64,000 nt of DNA from positions 50-64,049 of the forward strand of contig NZ_AYPQ01000007.1 in the NCBI RefSeq assembly GCF_000633635.1, in the 5' to 3' direction. The number at the start of each line of letters is the position of its first letter. Position 1 is the first letter of the stretch. The position numbers and the translations under genes are program-made. This DNA is from Enterococcus crotali. GTDB lineage: Bacteria > Bacillota > Bacilli > Lactobacillales > Enterococcaceae. Shown here in pieces: positions 41,781 through 50,584 of the stretch. The notes under the pieces were generated by a model, which did no database searches, was not told the origin of the DNA, and worked only from the letters and a program-made list of their open reading frames with translations.

Positions 41781-43124
41781 GTGAAAGTAGTCATTATCGG
41801 AGCCTCACATGGTGGGCTTCATGCCGCATTAACATTAAAAAAATTAAATTCTCAGACTGAGGTAGTGCTAATTGAAAAAAGAAGTGAAATTAGCTTCGTT
41901 TCAAGTGGGATCGTTTTGAAAATGAATCAATTAGTCAATGAGTTGGACGAAGTGAGATATCTTACCGTAGAAGAATTGGCTAATAAAGGTGTAGAGGTTT
42001 TACTGAATACAGAAGTTACCACCATCAATCCAGATCAAAAGACAATTATCTATGAAGGAGCTTCCCAAACAAAAGGGGAAGTAAATTATGATAAATTGAT
42101 TCTTGCAACAGGTTCAAATCAATTTTCAACAAATCTGACATTGCCAAGTGAAGAGAAGGTGAAGGTTTTTAAAAGTTATCCCAGTTCCCTAGAAGTATTG
42201 GAAAAATTGGAAAAAGCGCAAGCCATTTCAATTATTGGCGGTGGATATATTGGGGTAGAGTTGTGTGATGCGTTAAAAGGACTAGGGAAGGAAGTCCATC
42301 TAATCGAAAGTGCGGACTCTGTTCTTTTCCGTTATCTAGATGATGAAATTTCTTCACTGATCAAACAAAAAATTGTAGATTCTGGAGTGAAACTTCATTT
42401 AGGCGAAAGTGTGATTGGTTTTTCAGAAATAGAGGAAGAGCTATTTATTACAAAAACAACAAATGAAGAGATCAGAAATGATTGCGTGATCATCGCTGTG
42501 AATGCTCGACCAGATACATCTTTAGTCAAAGAATTTTTAGATTTGAATACCAATGGAACGGTTCGTGTCAATGAATATATGCAAACAAGTGATGCTAATA
42601 TTTATGCTTTAGGAGATGTGATTTCCTATCCTGTGCGTAACAGCTACCGCAAGTCATTTATTCCGTTAGTGAACAATGTGGTAAGAAGTGCTACGGTCGC
42701 TGCGATGAACGTCTTAGGTCATACGATGAAATACAATATGACACAAAAAACAACAGCTACTAAAATCTTCAATAACTATGTTGCTAGTACGGGCTTGACG
42801 GCAGTCGAAGCAAAATTTGAAGGGCTTGAAGTTGAAAGCATCTTTTTAACGTTACCATGTCAATTACCTTATCTTGAACTTCAAGAAGAAGTACATATTA
42901 AAATGGTTTTCGAAAAAGGAACGCACAAATTGATCGGCGGTCAATTGATGTCAGAAAAAGATATCACACAATCAATCAACACGTTATCTTTAGCGATCGA
43001 TAAAGAGACAACATTAGAAGAATTAGTCACGATGGATTTTTATTTTAATCCAGGAATCAATCAGCCGATGGGCATCATTAGTCGAGCAGCCTATGAATTT
43101 CTGATTGGAAAATATAAAGCATAA
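41781..43124 (+). CDS. NADH oxidase/CoA-disulfide reductase family flavoprotein lacking the redox Cys
   Basis: The protein of about 447 residues has two Rossmann sites (VVIIGASHGGLHAAL near the N-terminus for FAD; SIIGGGYIGVELCDAL near 153-168 for NADH), the FAD site ANIYALGDVI and a C-terminal dimerisation domain. In this family (Nox, Npx, CoADR) a Cys at position 42 in SF-SCG is the redox centre; here the segment is EISFVSSGIV with Ser42. I chose the GTG at 41781 because AAGGGAG lies just upstream, and this numbering gives Ser exactly position 42. Without that Cys, water-forming oxidase chemistry is doubtful. Confidence 0.85.
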   Translation: MKVVIIGASHGGLHAALTLKKLNSQTEVVLIEKRSEISFVSSGIVLKMNQLVNELDEVRYLTVEELANKGVEVLLNTEVTTINPDQKTIIYEGASQTKGEVNYDKLILATGSNQFSTNLTLPSEEKVKVFKSYPSSLEVLEKLEKAQAISIIGGGYIGVELCDALKGLGKEVHLIESADSVLFRYLDDEISSLIKQKIVDSGVKLHLGESVIGFSEIEEELFITKTTNEEIRNDCVIIAVNARPDTSLVKEFLDLNTNGTVRVNEYMQTSDANIYALGDVISYPVRNSYRKSFIPLVNNVVRSATVAAMNVLGHTMKYNMTQKTTATKIFNNYVASTGLTAVEAKFEGLEVESIFLTLPCQLPYLELQEEVHIKMVFEKGTHKLIGGQLMSEKDITQSINTLSLAIDKETTLEELVTMDFYFNPGINQPMGIISRAAYEFLIGKYKA

Positions 43125-43218
43125 CAGAAGATGAGCTTTGACATAAGGTTGCGCAAAGATCTTTTAGTTTAAGAAAATACGACATATAGTGTACCTGAAG
43201 AAGGTTTAATTAGAAATA

Positions 43219-43259
43219 AAAACAGTGAAACGAAGTCTTTTTTGTTTTACTGTTTTTTA
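43219..43259 (+). terminator. Intrinsic terminator after the flavoprotein gene
   Basis: AAAACAGTGAAAC (43219-43231) pairs with GTTTTACTGTTTT (from 43244) and is followed by T residues. Confidence 0.8.
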
Positions 43260-43351
43260 TATAGATATTCATTTTTGGAATAAAAAGCAAAATACTACAA
43301 CTTATTGTTATTTAAGCTTATAATAGAATAAAATTCTAGGAGGCATCGCTG

Positions 43352-43579
43352 ATGAAAGCAGAAGAAAAGAAATTTTATGACTTTATAATGGACCGAACAA
43401 AATCGGATCATCAAGAAGACATGAAACATTTGCTAGCAGAATTGATGGAAAGAAAATCAACGGATAAACTTGATAAGATGTATCTTATGAGTGTGGTTCC
43501 TAGAGCGCTTTCTTATTTAGATCCTGATTCAGTAAATGAAGTAAAAAAAGTCGTATCAGAGTTTTCAGCAAAACTATAA
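43352..43579 (+). CDS. Small cytosolic protein, unknown function
   Basis: The 75-residue charged helical protein begins MKAEEKKFYDFIMDRTKSDH. It has no signal peptide or membrane helix. GGAGGCATC precedes the ATG, and the codon composition looks like a real gene. It stands alone between two terminators. I do not recognise the family. Confidence 0.75.
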   Translation: MKAEEKKFYDFIMDRTKSDHQEDMKHLLAELMERKSTDKLDKMYLMSVVPRALSYLDPDSVNEVKKVVSEFSAKL

Positions 43580-43590
43580 GCAAAAAAATC

Positions 43591-43631
43591 AAGACAAGCT
43601 GATTCAATCGGATGAGTTTGTCTTTTTTTAG
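43591..43631 (+). terminator. Intrinsic terminator after the 75-residue gene
   Basis: AAGACAAGCT (43591-43600) pairs with AGTTTGTCTT (43615-43624), allowing a G-U type mismatch, and is followed by a T run. Confidence 0.85.
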
Positions 43632-43703
43632 GTGCTGGAAAGTAGCGAATTAAAAGTGGAAAAAATCAGTTAGCCAGTTAGTTAATAAAACCAAAAGGAA
43701 ATC

Positions 43704-43733
43704 TCTACGACAGTTTAAGAAACCTGTCGTAGA
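43704..43733. promoter_or_regulatory. Stable hairpin/operator-like inverted repeat upstream of the YhgE gene
   Basis: TCTACGACAG (43704-43713) is perfectly repeated in inverted form as CTGTCGTAGA (43724-43733), and GTTT/AAAC extend the stem inward. No T tract follows. A promoter candidate lies about 30 bases downstream (TTGATA-N17-TATATC, about 43766-43794), so this may be a regulator site. Confidence 0.45.
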
Positions 43734-43820
43734 AATAGACACAAAAAGCATTTTTCATTTGTTATTGATAAAAAAATTATGCTAAAGTATATCAGTCATT
43801 AAAAAGAGTGGGTGAGCAGG

Positions 43821-46520
43821 ATGAAACATATAAAAAATACATTGAAGTTATTTAAATTAGATTGGCAACGCATTTTTAAAAACCCAATCGCAACATTTTT
43901 GATTATTGCACTGATGATTATTCCATCACTTTATGCATGGTTCAATATCAAAGCTTTGTGGGATCCATATGCGAATACAGGAGAGCTGCCGATCGCAGTA
44001 TATAGCGATGATCAAGCAGCGACTTTCAAAGACAAAAAAGTTAACATCGGAGAGGAAGTCCTGAAAAATCTCCATGAGAATAAGCAATTGGGCTGGCGCT
44101 TTGTCGACTCTAAACAGGAATTAGACAAAGGGGTAAAATCAGGTAAATATTATGCAGGTATTTATTTGCCTAAGGATTTCTCTAAAGACTTATTAAGCTT
44201 TACAACAGGAGAGATCACCAAACCTAAAATAGACTATTCCATCAATGAGAAAATCAACGCGATCGCACCAAAAATCGCTGAAAAAGGCGCATCTTCTTTA
44301 CAAGCGCAAATCACAGACGAATTTACTAAGACAGCAAGTAGCACTCTCGTTGGTGTTTTCAATGACATTGGCTATAATTTAGATTCTAATTTAGTTAGTA
44401 TCACTAAAGTAAAAGACATGATTCTTTCAACCGATGAGAATATTGACCAAATCGATAAGTATACGCAAGAAGTTGTTGCGCTACACGGCAAAATGCCAGA
44501 ATTGAAAACGAAATTGGCCAAGGCTAATGAATTTGTCGATTATTTACCCCAAGTCGATGCTTTGGGTGCAAAACTAGTCGATTTAAATGATAAGATGCCG
44601 ACGATCAAGGAACAAGCAAAAGTTATTTTAACCTTGCAAGAGAAAATTCCAGAAATTCAAAATGCCGGAAAACAATTAGCAATGATCGATGAAGATTTTG
44701 CATCAGTCGAACAAACGATGACTGAAGGAATCAATGAAGCCAAACAAGGTTTAACGATTATTCAGCAAGTTCAAACAGCATTACCAGACATTGAAAAACT
44801 TGGCAACCAAGCAGATCAATTAGCGACTGCAACGAACGAAGGTGCAGTAAAACTACAAGAAGCACTACCAAGTATTACAAGTAGTATCAAAGTAACTTTA
44901 GAGTCTGTTCAAACAATCGGTTCAAATGTATCAGCTATAGCAGGACAAATCGATCAATTGTTAGCAGACAACGAATTGACACCAGAAGAACGTGCAGCAT
45001 TAAAACAACTGCTGCAGCAATTTAGCGACAGCCTAGGGAAGCAACAAGCAGCGATCGACCAGTTAGCCGTGATGTTGACAGATATTCAAAATTCATCAGG
45101 AAATCAAGAGCTTCAACCGATCATTGATAACCTAAATAATCTTAGTACCTTGATTAGTGGCTTAAAAGCTCGAGTAGATAGTATCGATGCAGACTCGATC
45201 TCTGTTGATCAGCTAAGAGCTGTTTTAGGTGAAATTGAAAGTATGGCCAGTAACATTGCTTCAATAGCAGGCAGTATCAATGTCGATGCAGTTGCAACGG
45301 ATGTAAAGGATATTTTGACTAAACTGATCAATACGATATCAACAGCGCAAGGACTACTCAATCAAGCGAAACAAATCGATTTTACTTCTCTACTAAGTTC
45401 CACAGAGGCAACTGTGTCTAATGCAATCGGCATCTTAGAAAAATACCAAGCAGAATTACCAGCGATCAAACAAGAAGTTCATGATGCAAATGTATTACTG
45501 AACGGTCATATGGAGACGATTGTGAATGGTATTAACAAAGGGGCAGAACTCTATAATAATGAATTACCTATTATAGATGAAAAACTCGGCTTAGCAGCAG
45601 ATTTTATTAAAAATGATTATCCAGGAATCAAAGAAAATATCACAGGGACTTTAAAAACGGTCAATGAAAAAATGCCGGATTTAGAAGATGCTTTAAACAA
45701 AGCGAATGATTTAGTTCAAAACGATTGGCCTAATATCAAAATAGGGCTTCATAAAGCGGCTGAAGCGATCCGCAAAGGCGAAAAGGATGTTGATCTTGGG
45801 CAAGTGATAAAATTGCTTAAATTAGACGCAAATGCGGAAAGTGACTTCTTTGCTAAACCAGTTGAAGTTTCTGAAAATAAAATTTATCCAATTGCCAACA
45901 ATGGGTCAGCAAGTACCCCATTTTATACAGCACTTTGTCTGTGGGTCGGGGCAGTATTATTTTCAAGTGTGGCGACGACCGATTTCTATTTAGATGAAAA
46001 AGACCGTGGAAAATACTCTAAACGAGAACAATTTTCAGCAAGAATGTTAACATTCTTAGTTATGGGACTAGCTCAAGGATTGATCGTTACTCTAGGAAAC
46101 TATTTTTTATTAGGCGTAGATGTAAGACAACCATTTTATAGTGTCTTGTTCGCATTGTTGATCGCTTTTGCCTTTATGATGATGGTCTATGTGCTCGTAG
46201 CATTGTTTGGGAATGTCGGAAAAGGTGCGGCGATCATTATCCTAGTCTTGTCTATTTCCGGCGGTGGAGGAAATTATCCGATCCAAGTCTCTGGTAAATT
46301 CTTCCAGCTTATCAATCCGTTTTTACCGTTCACACATGCGGTGAATTTACTGCGGGAATCAGCTGGCGGGATTTATTGGCCGAACGCTTGGAAGGCGATC
46401 ATCATCTTGACATGTATTTCGATTGTTTTCTGTGTACTAGGGATTCTTTTGTATCCTTATATCGAAGAAAAAACGAAAAAATTAGCGAAGGTTTCACATG
46501 AGAGCCATATTTTCCATTAA
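43821..46520 (+). CDS. YhgE/Pip domain membrane protein
   Basis: The protein of about 899 residues has one N-terminal membrane helix (about 20-42, then [20 protein letters not shown], the YhgE signature). A long extracellular region (about 45-690) with heptad-like helical repeats follows, then about five C-terminal helices. This is the topology of YhgE/Pip (phage infection protein) and of EsaA-like proteins. Pip is a phage receptor in lactococci, and others assist type VII secretion; no T7SS genes are nearby. ATG at 43821 is preferred to GTG at 43812 because of a GGGTGAG site. Confidence 0.88.
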   Translation: MKHIKNTLKLFKLDWQRIFKNPIATFLIIALMIIPSLYAWFNIKALWDPYANTGELPIAVYSDDQAATFKDKKVNIGEEVLKNLHENKQLGWRFVDSKQELDKGVKSGKYYAGIYLPKDFSKDLLSFTTGEITKPKIDYSINEKINAIAPKIAEKGASSLQAQITDEFTKTASSTLVGVFNDIGYNLDSNLVSITKVKDMILSTDENIDQIDKYTQEVVALHGKMPELKTKLAKANEFVDYLPQVDALGAKLVDLNDKMPTIKEQAKVILTLQEKIPEIQNAGKQLAMIDEDFASVEQTMTEGINEAKQGLTIIQQVQTALPDIEKLGNQADQLATATNEGAVKLQEALPSITSSIKVTLESVQTIGSNVSAIAGQIDQLLADNELTPEERAALKQLLQQFSDSLGKQQAAIDQLAVMLTDIQNSSGNQELQPIIDNLNNLSTLISGLKARVDSIDADSISVDQLRAVLGEIESMASNIASIAGSINVDAVATDVKDILTKLINTISTAQGLLNQAKQIDFTSLLSSTEATVSNAIGILEKYQAELPAIKQEVHDANVLLNGHMETIVNGINKGAELYNNELPIIDEKLGLAADFIKNDYPGIKENITGTLKTVNEKMPDLEDALNKANDLVQNDWPNIKIGLHKAAEAIRKGEKDVDLGQVIKLLKLDANAESDFFAKPVEVSENKIYPIANNGSASTPFYTALCLWVGAVLFSSVATTDFYLDEKDRGKYSKREQFSARMLTFLVMGLAQGLIVTLGNYFLLGVDVRQPFYSVLFALLIAFAFMMMVYVLVALFGNVGKGAAIIILVLSISGGGGNYPIQVSGKFFQLINPFLPFTHAVNLLRESAGGIYWPNAWKAIIILTCISIVFCVLGILLYPYIEEKTKKLAKVSHESHIFH

Positions 46521-46539
46521 AAAATAATAAGATGAACAA

Positions 46540-46585
46540 GAAAGCTGGGATACGACTCATAGAGTTATGTTCCAGCTTTGTTTTT
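46540..46585 (+). terminator. Intrinsic terminator after the YhgE gene
   Basis: AAAGCTGG (about 46540) pairs with CCAGCTTT (about 46572-46579) with further pairing inside (ACTC/GAGT), followed by GTTTTTG. Confidence 0.82.
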
Positions 46586-46770
46586 GCGTCTATTTCTGAA
46601 GGGGAGTCACTTCAAGGTATCCCTAACAAAAAAACAAATGAGTCCAATCAATCAACTTGGGTCTTTCTAAACAATAAAAAGTCACTAAAAAAAGCACTAT
46701 TTTACTATACAAATCCGTGAAATCATTTTATAGTCTTAAGATATGCTAAAAAACGAGGTAGGGATTACAG

Positions 46771-47934
46771 ATGATAAATTTTTTAATAAATCGTTTTGAA
46801 AAAAGACAACAAAAAAATTCGGATATTCGGACAGGATTTGGGATTTTTGCTGGAATTGTTGGCTTAATATCCAATCTACTGCTTTTTGTCAGTAAACTAT
46901 TGATTGGATTGATTTCTGGTAGTGTGTCGATCATGGCAGATGCAATGAATAATTTGTCAGATACAGTGTCGTCGGTTTTGACCTTGGTTGGTTTTTACAT
47001 TTCTGGGAAACCAGCAGATAAAGAACATCCATATGGACATGAGCGTTTTGAATATATTAGTGGTATGTTGGTTTCATTATTGATCACATTTGTCGGCTTT
47101 CAATTTTTTATGACATCGATCGAACGAATCAAAGATCCGCAAAGTATTAAGGTAACGCCTGTCATCTTGATCGTGTTGTTATTATCTATCTTAATCAAAG
47201 TCTGGCAAAGTGTTTTTTATCAGCGTGTTGCCAAAAAGATCGATTCTAATACGCTTATTGCTACAGCCAAGGACAGCTTAAATGATGTGTTTACAACCAT
47301 TGCTGTTTTAGTATCGGCAACGGTTGAAGGAATGACTGGATTAAAAATTGATGGAATTGTCGGCTTGCTGATAGCATGTTACATTATTTTCAGCGGCTTA
47401 CAGTTGATCCGAGAATTTGTAAATGAGTTGATGGGGCTAAGACCAGATCAAGCTGCTATTGATGAGATGAAGCTATATTTATCATCGGTTTCAGAGATTA
47501 TCGGTTACCACGATCTGTTGATCCATCAGTATGGTCCAAATAAAACCTTTGCTTCTGTGCATATTGAAATTGACGACCGCTGGGATTTAACACAAGCGCA
47601 TGAAACGATCGACGGGATTGAAAAGAGTTTTAAAGAGAAATTAGGTGTGGATCTGGTTTGCCATATTGATCCTGTGAACTTGCATGACCAAAGACAGCAA
47701 TTTATTCATCAAGAGCTTAAAAAAATCATTAAGGGAATCAACGGTGAATTAAGAGGACACGATATTCGCCTAGTGGACCATGGTGAGAAGCCCCGTATTT
47801 TATTTGATTTGGTTGTTCCTAACCATTTTAAAGCAACAGATCAAGAATTAAAGATTCGCATTCAAGAGCAAGTCTATAGAAAAATTGGGGATTACATGGT
47901 GGACATCGTTTTTGATCACAATTATCTTCTTTAA
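46771..47934 (+). CDS. Cation diffusion facilitator (CDF) family metal transporter
   Basis: The 387-residue protein has the CDF fold: six membrane helices in the first 210 residues, metal-site helices with SIMADAMNNLSDTVSS and a second acidic site in TAKDSLNDVFTT, and the loop KEHPYGHERFEYISGM. A cytoplasmic ferredoxin-like domain follows, with an extended C-terminus (about 300-387). CDF proteins exchange Zn, Mn, Fe or Co for protons. The second site with two Asp/Asn residues may indicate Mn or broader specificity (inference). GGTAGGGA precedes the ATG. Confidence 0.9.
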   Translation: MINFLINRFEKRQQKNSDIRTGFGIFAGIVGLISNLLLFVSKLLIGLISGSVSIMADAMNNLSDTVSSVLTLVGFYISGKPADKEHPYGHERFEYISGMLVSLLITFVGFQFFMTSIERIKDPQSIKVTPVILIVLLLSILIKVWQSVFYQRVAKKIDSNTLIATAKDSLNDVFTTIAVLVSATVEGMTGLKIDGIVGLLIACYIIFSGLQLIREFVNELMGLRPDQAAIDEMKLYLSSVSEIIGYHDLLIHQYGPNKTFASVHIEIDDRWDLTQAHETIDGIEKSFKEKLGVDLVCHIDPVNLHDQRQQFIHQELKKIIKGINGELRGHDIRLVDHGEKPRILFDLVVPNHFKATDQELKIRIQEQVYRKIGDYMVDIVFDHNYLL

Positions 47935-48082
47935 ATATATGCAAATAAAGATAGAAAAAACATATTAACCAAAAATTTTCTCAAAAAAATGTATAAAACT
48001 AGCTGTTTTAACTAAAAAGATGAAAAAATATAGCTCTCTAACGTGGTAACATAGGTATTGAATGTTAGGGGGAGTTAAAAGG

Positions 48083-48409
48083 ATGGATGAAAACTTACTG
48101 CTTGTTTTATATTTTTTTGTTGTGATTATCGTTGTTTTAACATTAGTTATAGTCAGAGATAAACAGTTTTTGCGAAGTCTACTGAACAAAAAAGATTCAC
48201 AGCAAGAAGAAATCACGGAGCTGATGTTAGAAAAAGTCCGTTTGAAACATATAATCAAGATGCAAGATGAAACGATTGCGCATATGCTGAGCACAACTAC
48301 ACGGATCGGGATCAATTATTCAGAAAAGAATATGCAAGAAGAGCCAATCGTACAGGAGTGGGATCTAGACCAGTATGAGAGCATGAATCGAGAGTATTAC
48401 CATTCATAA
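48083..48409 (+). CDS. Small single-pass membrane protein, unknown function
   Basis: The 108-residue protein has one N-terminal membrane helix (about 5-24, LLLVLYFFVVIIVVLTLVIV). A coiled-coil-like helix (about 32-70) and an acidic tail follow. I chose the ATG at 48083 because GGGGGAG lies about 10 bases upstream. The family is not recognised. It is transcribed alone and followed by a terminator. Confidence 0.72.
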   Translation: MDENLLLVLYFFVVIIVVLTLVIVRDKQFLRSLLNKKDSQQEEITELMLEKVRLKHIIKMQDETIAHMLSTTTRIGINYSEKNMQEEPIVQEWDLDQYESMNREYYHS

Positions 48410-48432
48410 AAAAGAATCAATAATCAAAACCA

Positions 48433-48480
48433 AAGTGATTGAAAGAGTGCGTGATAGTTCTCTTTCAGTTACTTTTTTGT
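48433..48480 (+). terminator. Intrinsic terminator before the MutS-like gene
   Basis: AAGTGATTGAAAGAG (48433-48447) pairs with CTCTTTCAGTTACTT (48460-48474) with one mismatch and is followed by a T run. Confidence 0.88.
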
Positions 48481-48568
48481 TTTCAAAGTGAAAGCCCGTC
48501 GTTCGCTAATTTCTTCTTGAATGTGGAGCGATAAAACCATATACTAAAACTGAAAAGAGGGATGCTAT

Positions 48569-50230
48569 GTGGAAGCTCAATTGATTGTACTTGGCTTTGT
48601 TGGACTGATTACTTTGATTATCACAGCAATGGAGATTTACAACCGCTTAAAATTAAGAGCGATGGTCAAAAGTAAGTGGGGTGCTTTTCCTAGTGCTCGT
48701 TTTTTTGATAAAGAAAAAAGTTTAAAAGAAGCGTGGAAGCAGGCTAAAGAATATCGAACGTATGATAGTGAGATTGATGATATTACTTGGTATGATTTAG
48801 ATGGGTTTGCTTTGTTTGAACGAATCAATGCAACCTATTCAAGTGTAGGTTCAGAGGCGTTGTATCAGCGGCTACGAAATTTCAATTTCTCTGAAAAAAG
48901 CCATGAGCGTTTGGAGCTATTGATTGAGTATTATCAGCAAAATCCTGCTATCAGGGAAAACATCCAATTTCAATTTGCTTGTTTAGGCAAAAAAGATAGC
49001 AATCATGTGGAAAGCTATTTGAGTGAAACAAGAAGTCAAAAATTGCCGAATACTAAATTGTATTTATGTTTAGGCTTGTTACCGCTCGTTGCATTGGTTT
49101 TGTTCGTGCTATTTCCATCCACACTGCCGATTTTACTATTGTTAGGATCGATTTTATTCAATGTTGTTTATTATATGGTAAAAAAGGAAAAACTGCAGCG
49201 TGAATTGGCTTCAATGGGGTATTTGGTCCAATCGGTAGCTTGTGCAAAGAAATTAGCGAAAATAAATACCCCCTTTCAAGAAGAGCTGACGAAAAATCTC
49301 AAGCCGCTTGCTTCAATGACAAAATTCGGTATTTCTTTTAGAATGAAGTCTAACAGTGATGCTGAGTTGATGTTTGATTATTTAGCTATGATTTTTATGC
49401 TGCCGTTTATTTCGTATAATTTTGTTTTGGCAAAATTAAAAAACTACGAGAATCAGGCCAAAGAGATGTGGCGTTTGCTTGGTGAATTGGAAGTGGCTGC
49501 TGCTGTGTTGAATTTTAGAACAGTGATGCCTGATACCAGCCAGCCCATTTTTTCTGAGGATATTCAAGTACTAGGAGAAGAAGTGTATCATCCCTTATTG
49601 GCAACACCAGTGCCAAATGATGTGAATTGGGTCAAAAACACCCTTGTAACAGGTTCTAATGCCTCAGGCAAGTCAACCTATGTCAAGAGTGTAGCAATCA
49701 GCTGTATCCTATCTGAAACGATCCATACAGCTTTAGCAACCAAGTTTCAACTGCCGTTTGGACATGTGTTAACTTCGATGGCGGTCGAAGACGATATTTT
49801 TGAAGGAGATAGCTATTTTGTTGCAGAAACGAAATCGGTCAAACGGGTGCTGGACTTCGTCGAAACAGGCGTGCCGTGCTTATGTTTTATTGATGAAATC
49901 CTAAAAGGGACAAATACAATTGAACGAATAGCAGCATCGTCCAGTATAGTTGATTGGCTAAAGTCCTATCCATCACTAGCTTTTGTTGCAACACATGATA
50001 TCGAGTTGACAGAAATTTTAAAAGAATCATGCTCAAATGTTCATTTTGAAGAACAAGTGACCGAAGAACAAGGAGTGACGTTTGATTATTATTTGAGGGA
50101 AGGGCCTTCTACTACTAGAAATGCAATTCAACTGTTACATGTATTGAATTATCCTAAAATGGTCGTTGAGCAAGCGAAAAAAGAAGCTGATTATTTTGAT
50201 GAACATCGTACTTGGCAAACACTAGAATAA
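48569..50230 (+). CDS. Membrane-associated MutS-family ATPase
   Basis: The 553-residue protein has an N-terminal membrane helix (about 5-22) and two more near 162-198 (LYLCLGLLPLVALVLFVLF; PILLLLGSILFNVVYYMV). MutS-like helical domains and a C-terminal MutS ATPase domain follow: Walker A GSNASGKST from residue 362, Walker B LCFIDEILKGTNTIER and the switch VATHDIEL. It lacks the mismatch-recognition and connector domains, so it is not a classical MutS. The role is unknown; membrane-bound MutS relatives are widespread in Firmicutes. GTG start at 48569 after AGAGGG. Confidence 0.87.
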   Translation: MEAQLIVLGFVGLITLIITAMEIYNRLKLRAMVKSKWGAFPSARFFDKEKSLKEAWKQAKEYRTYDSEIDDITWYDLDGFALFERINATYSSVGSEALYQRLRNFNFSEKSHERLELLIEYYQQNPAIRENIQFQFACLGKKDSNHVESYLSETRSQKLPNTKLYLCLGLLPLVALVLFVLFPSTLPILLLLGSILFNVVYYMVKKEKLQRELASMGYLVQSVACAKKLAKINTPFQEELTKNLKPLASMTKFGISFRMKSNSDAELMFDYLAMIFMLPFISYNFVLAKLKNYENQAKEMWRLLGELEVAAAVLNFRTVMPDTSQPIFSEDIQVLGEEVYHPLLATPVPNDVNWVKNTLVTGSNASGKSTYVKSVAISCILSETIHTALATKFQLPFGHVLTSMAVEDDIFEGDSYFVAETKSVKRVLDFVETGVPCLCFIDEILKGTNTIERIAASSSIVDWLKSYPSLAFVATHDIELTEILKESCSNVHFEEQVTEEQGVTFDYYLREGPSTTRNAIQLLHVLNYPKMVVEQAKKEADYFDEHRTWQTLE

Positions 50231-50292
50231 TTAAAAGACAAGGCTAGACATAGATAGAAGTTGTTTCTATTTCTATTGTATATATGAATTCC

Positions 50293-50342
50293 AGGTGATC
50301 AGGGGATGACTCGAAGAGTTATGAGCTGATCACCTCTTTTTG
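50293..50342 (+). terminator. Intrinsic terminator after the MutS-like gene
   Basis: AGGTGATCAG (50293-50302) pairs with CTGATCACCT (50326-50335) and is followed by CTTTTT. Confidence 0.9.
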
Positions 50343-50584
50343 GTTGGGAAACTAAGGTAGGACGAAATATTTTTTTTGACAACATAATCTTGCTAAAATG
50401 GAGAAAAGTTACAGTCTAAGAGTTTCTTTAATAGATAAAGAGGAGGGAATAAATAGTTGAATAGTTTAACAGGTAAATAATTGACAAACGTAATTTAGAA
50501 GCGTAGCATATGTGATTGTTTGCGAAAAAAACATACTTTTTCTGAAAATGAAGCAGAAAAAAATAGAGAAAGGGAGAGTAAAAA

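Noticed and set aside
50343-50584. Possible ydaO-type c-di-AMP riboswitch before kimA
   Set aside because: None of the conserved riboswitch blocks or a second terminator were found in the leader. TTGACA is present, but its spacing to TAAAAT is only 12 bases.
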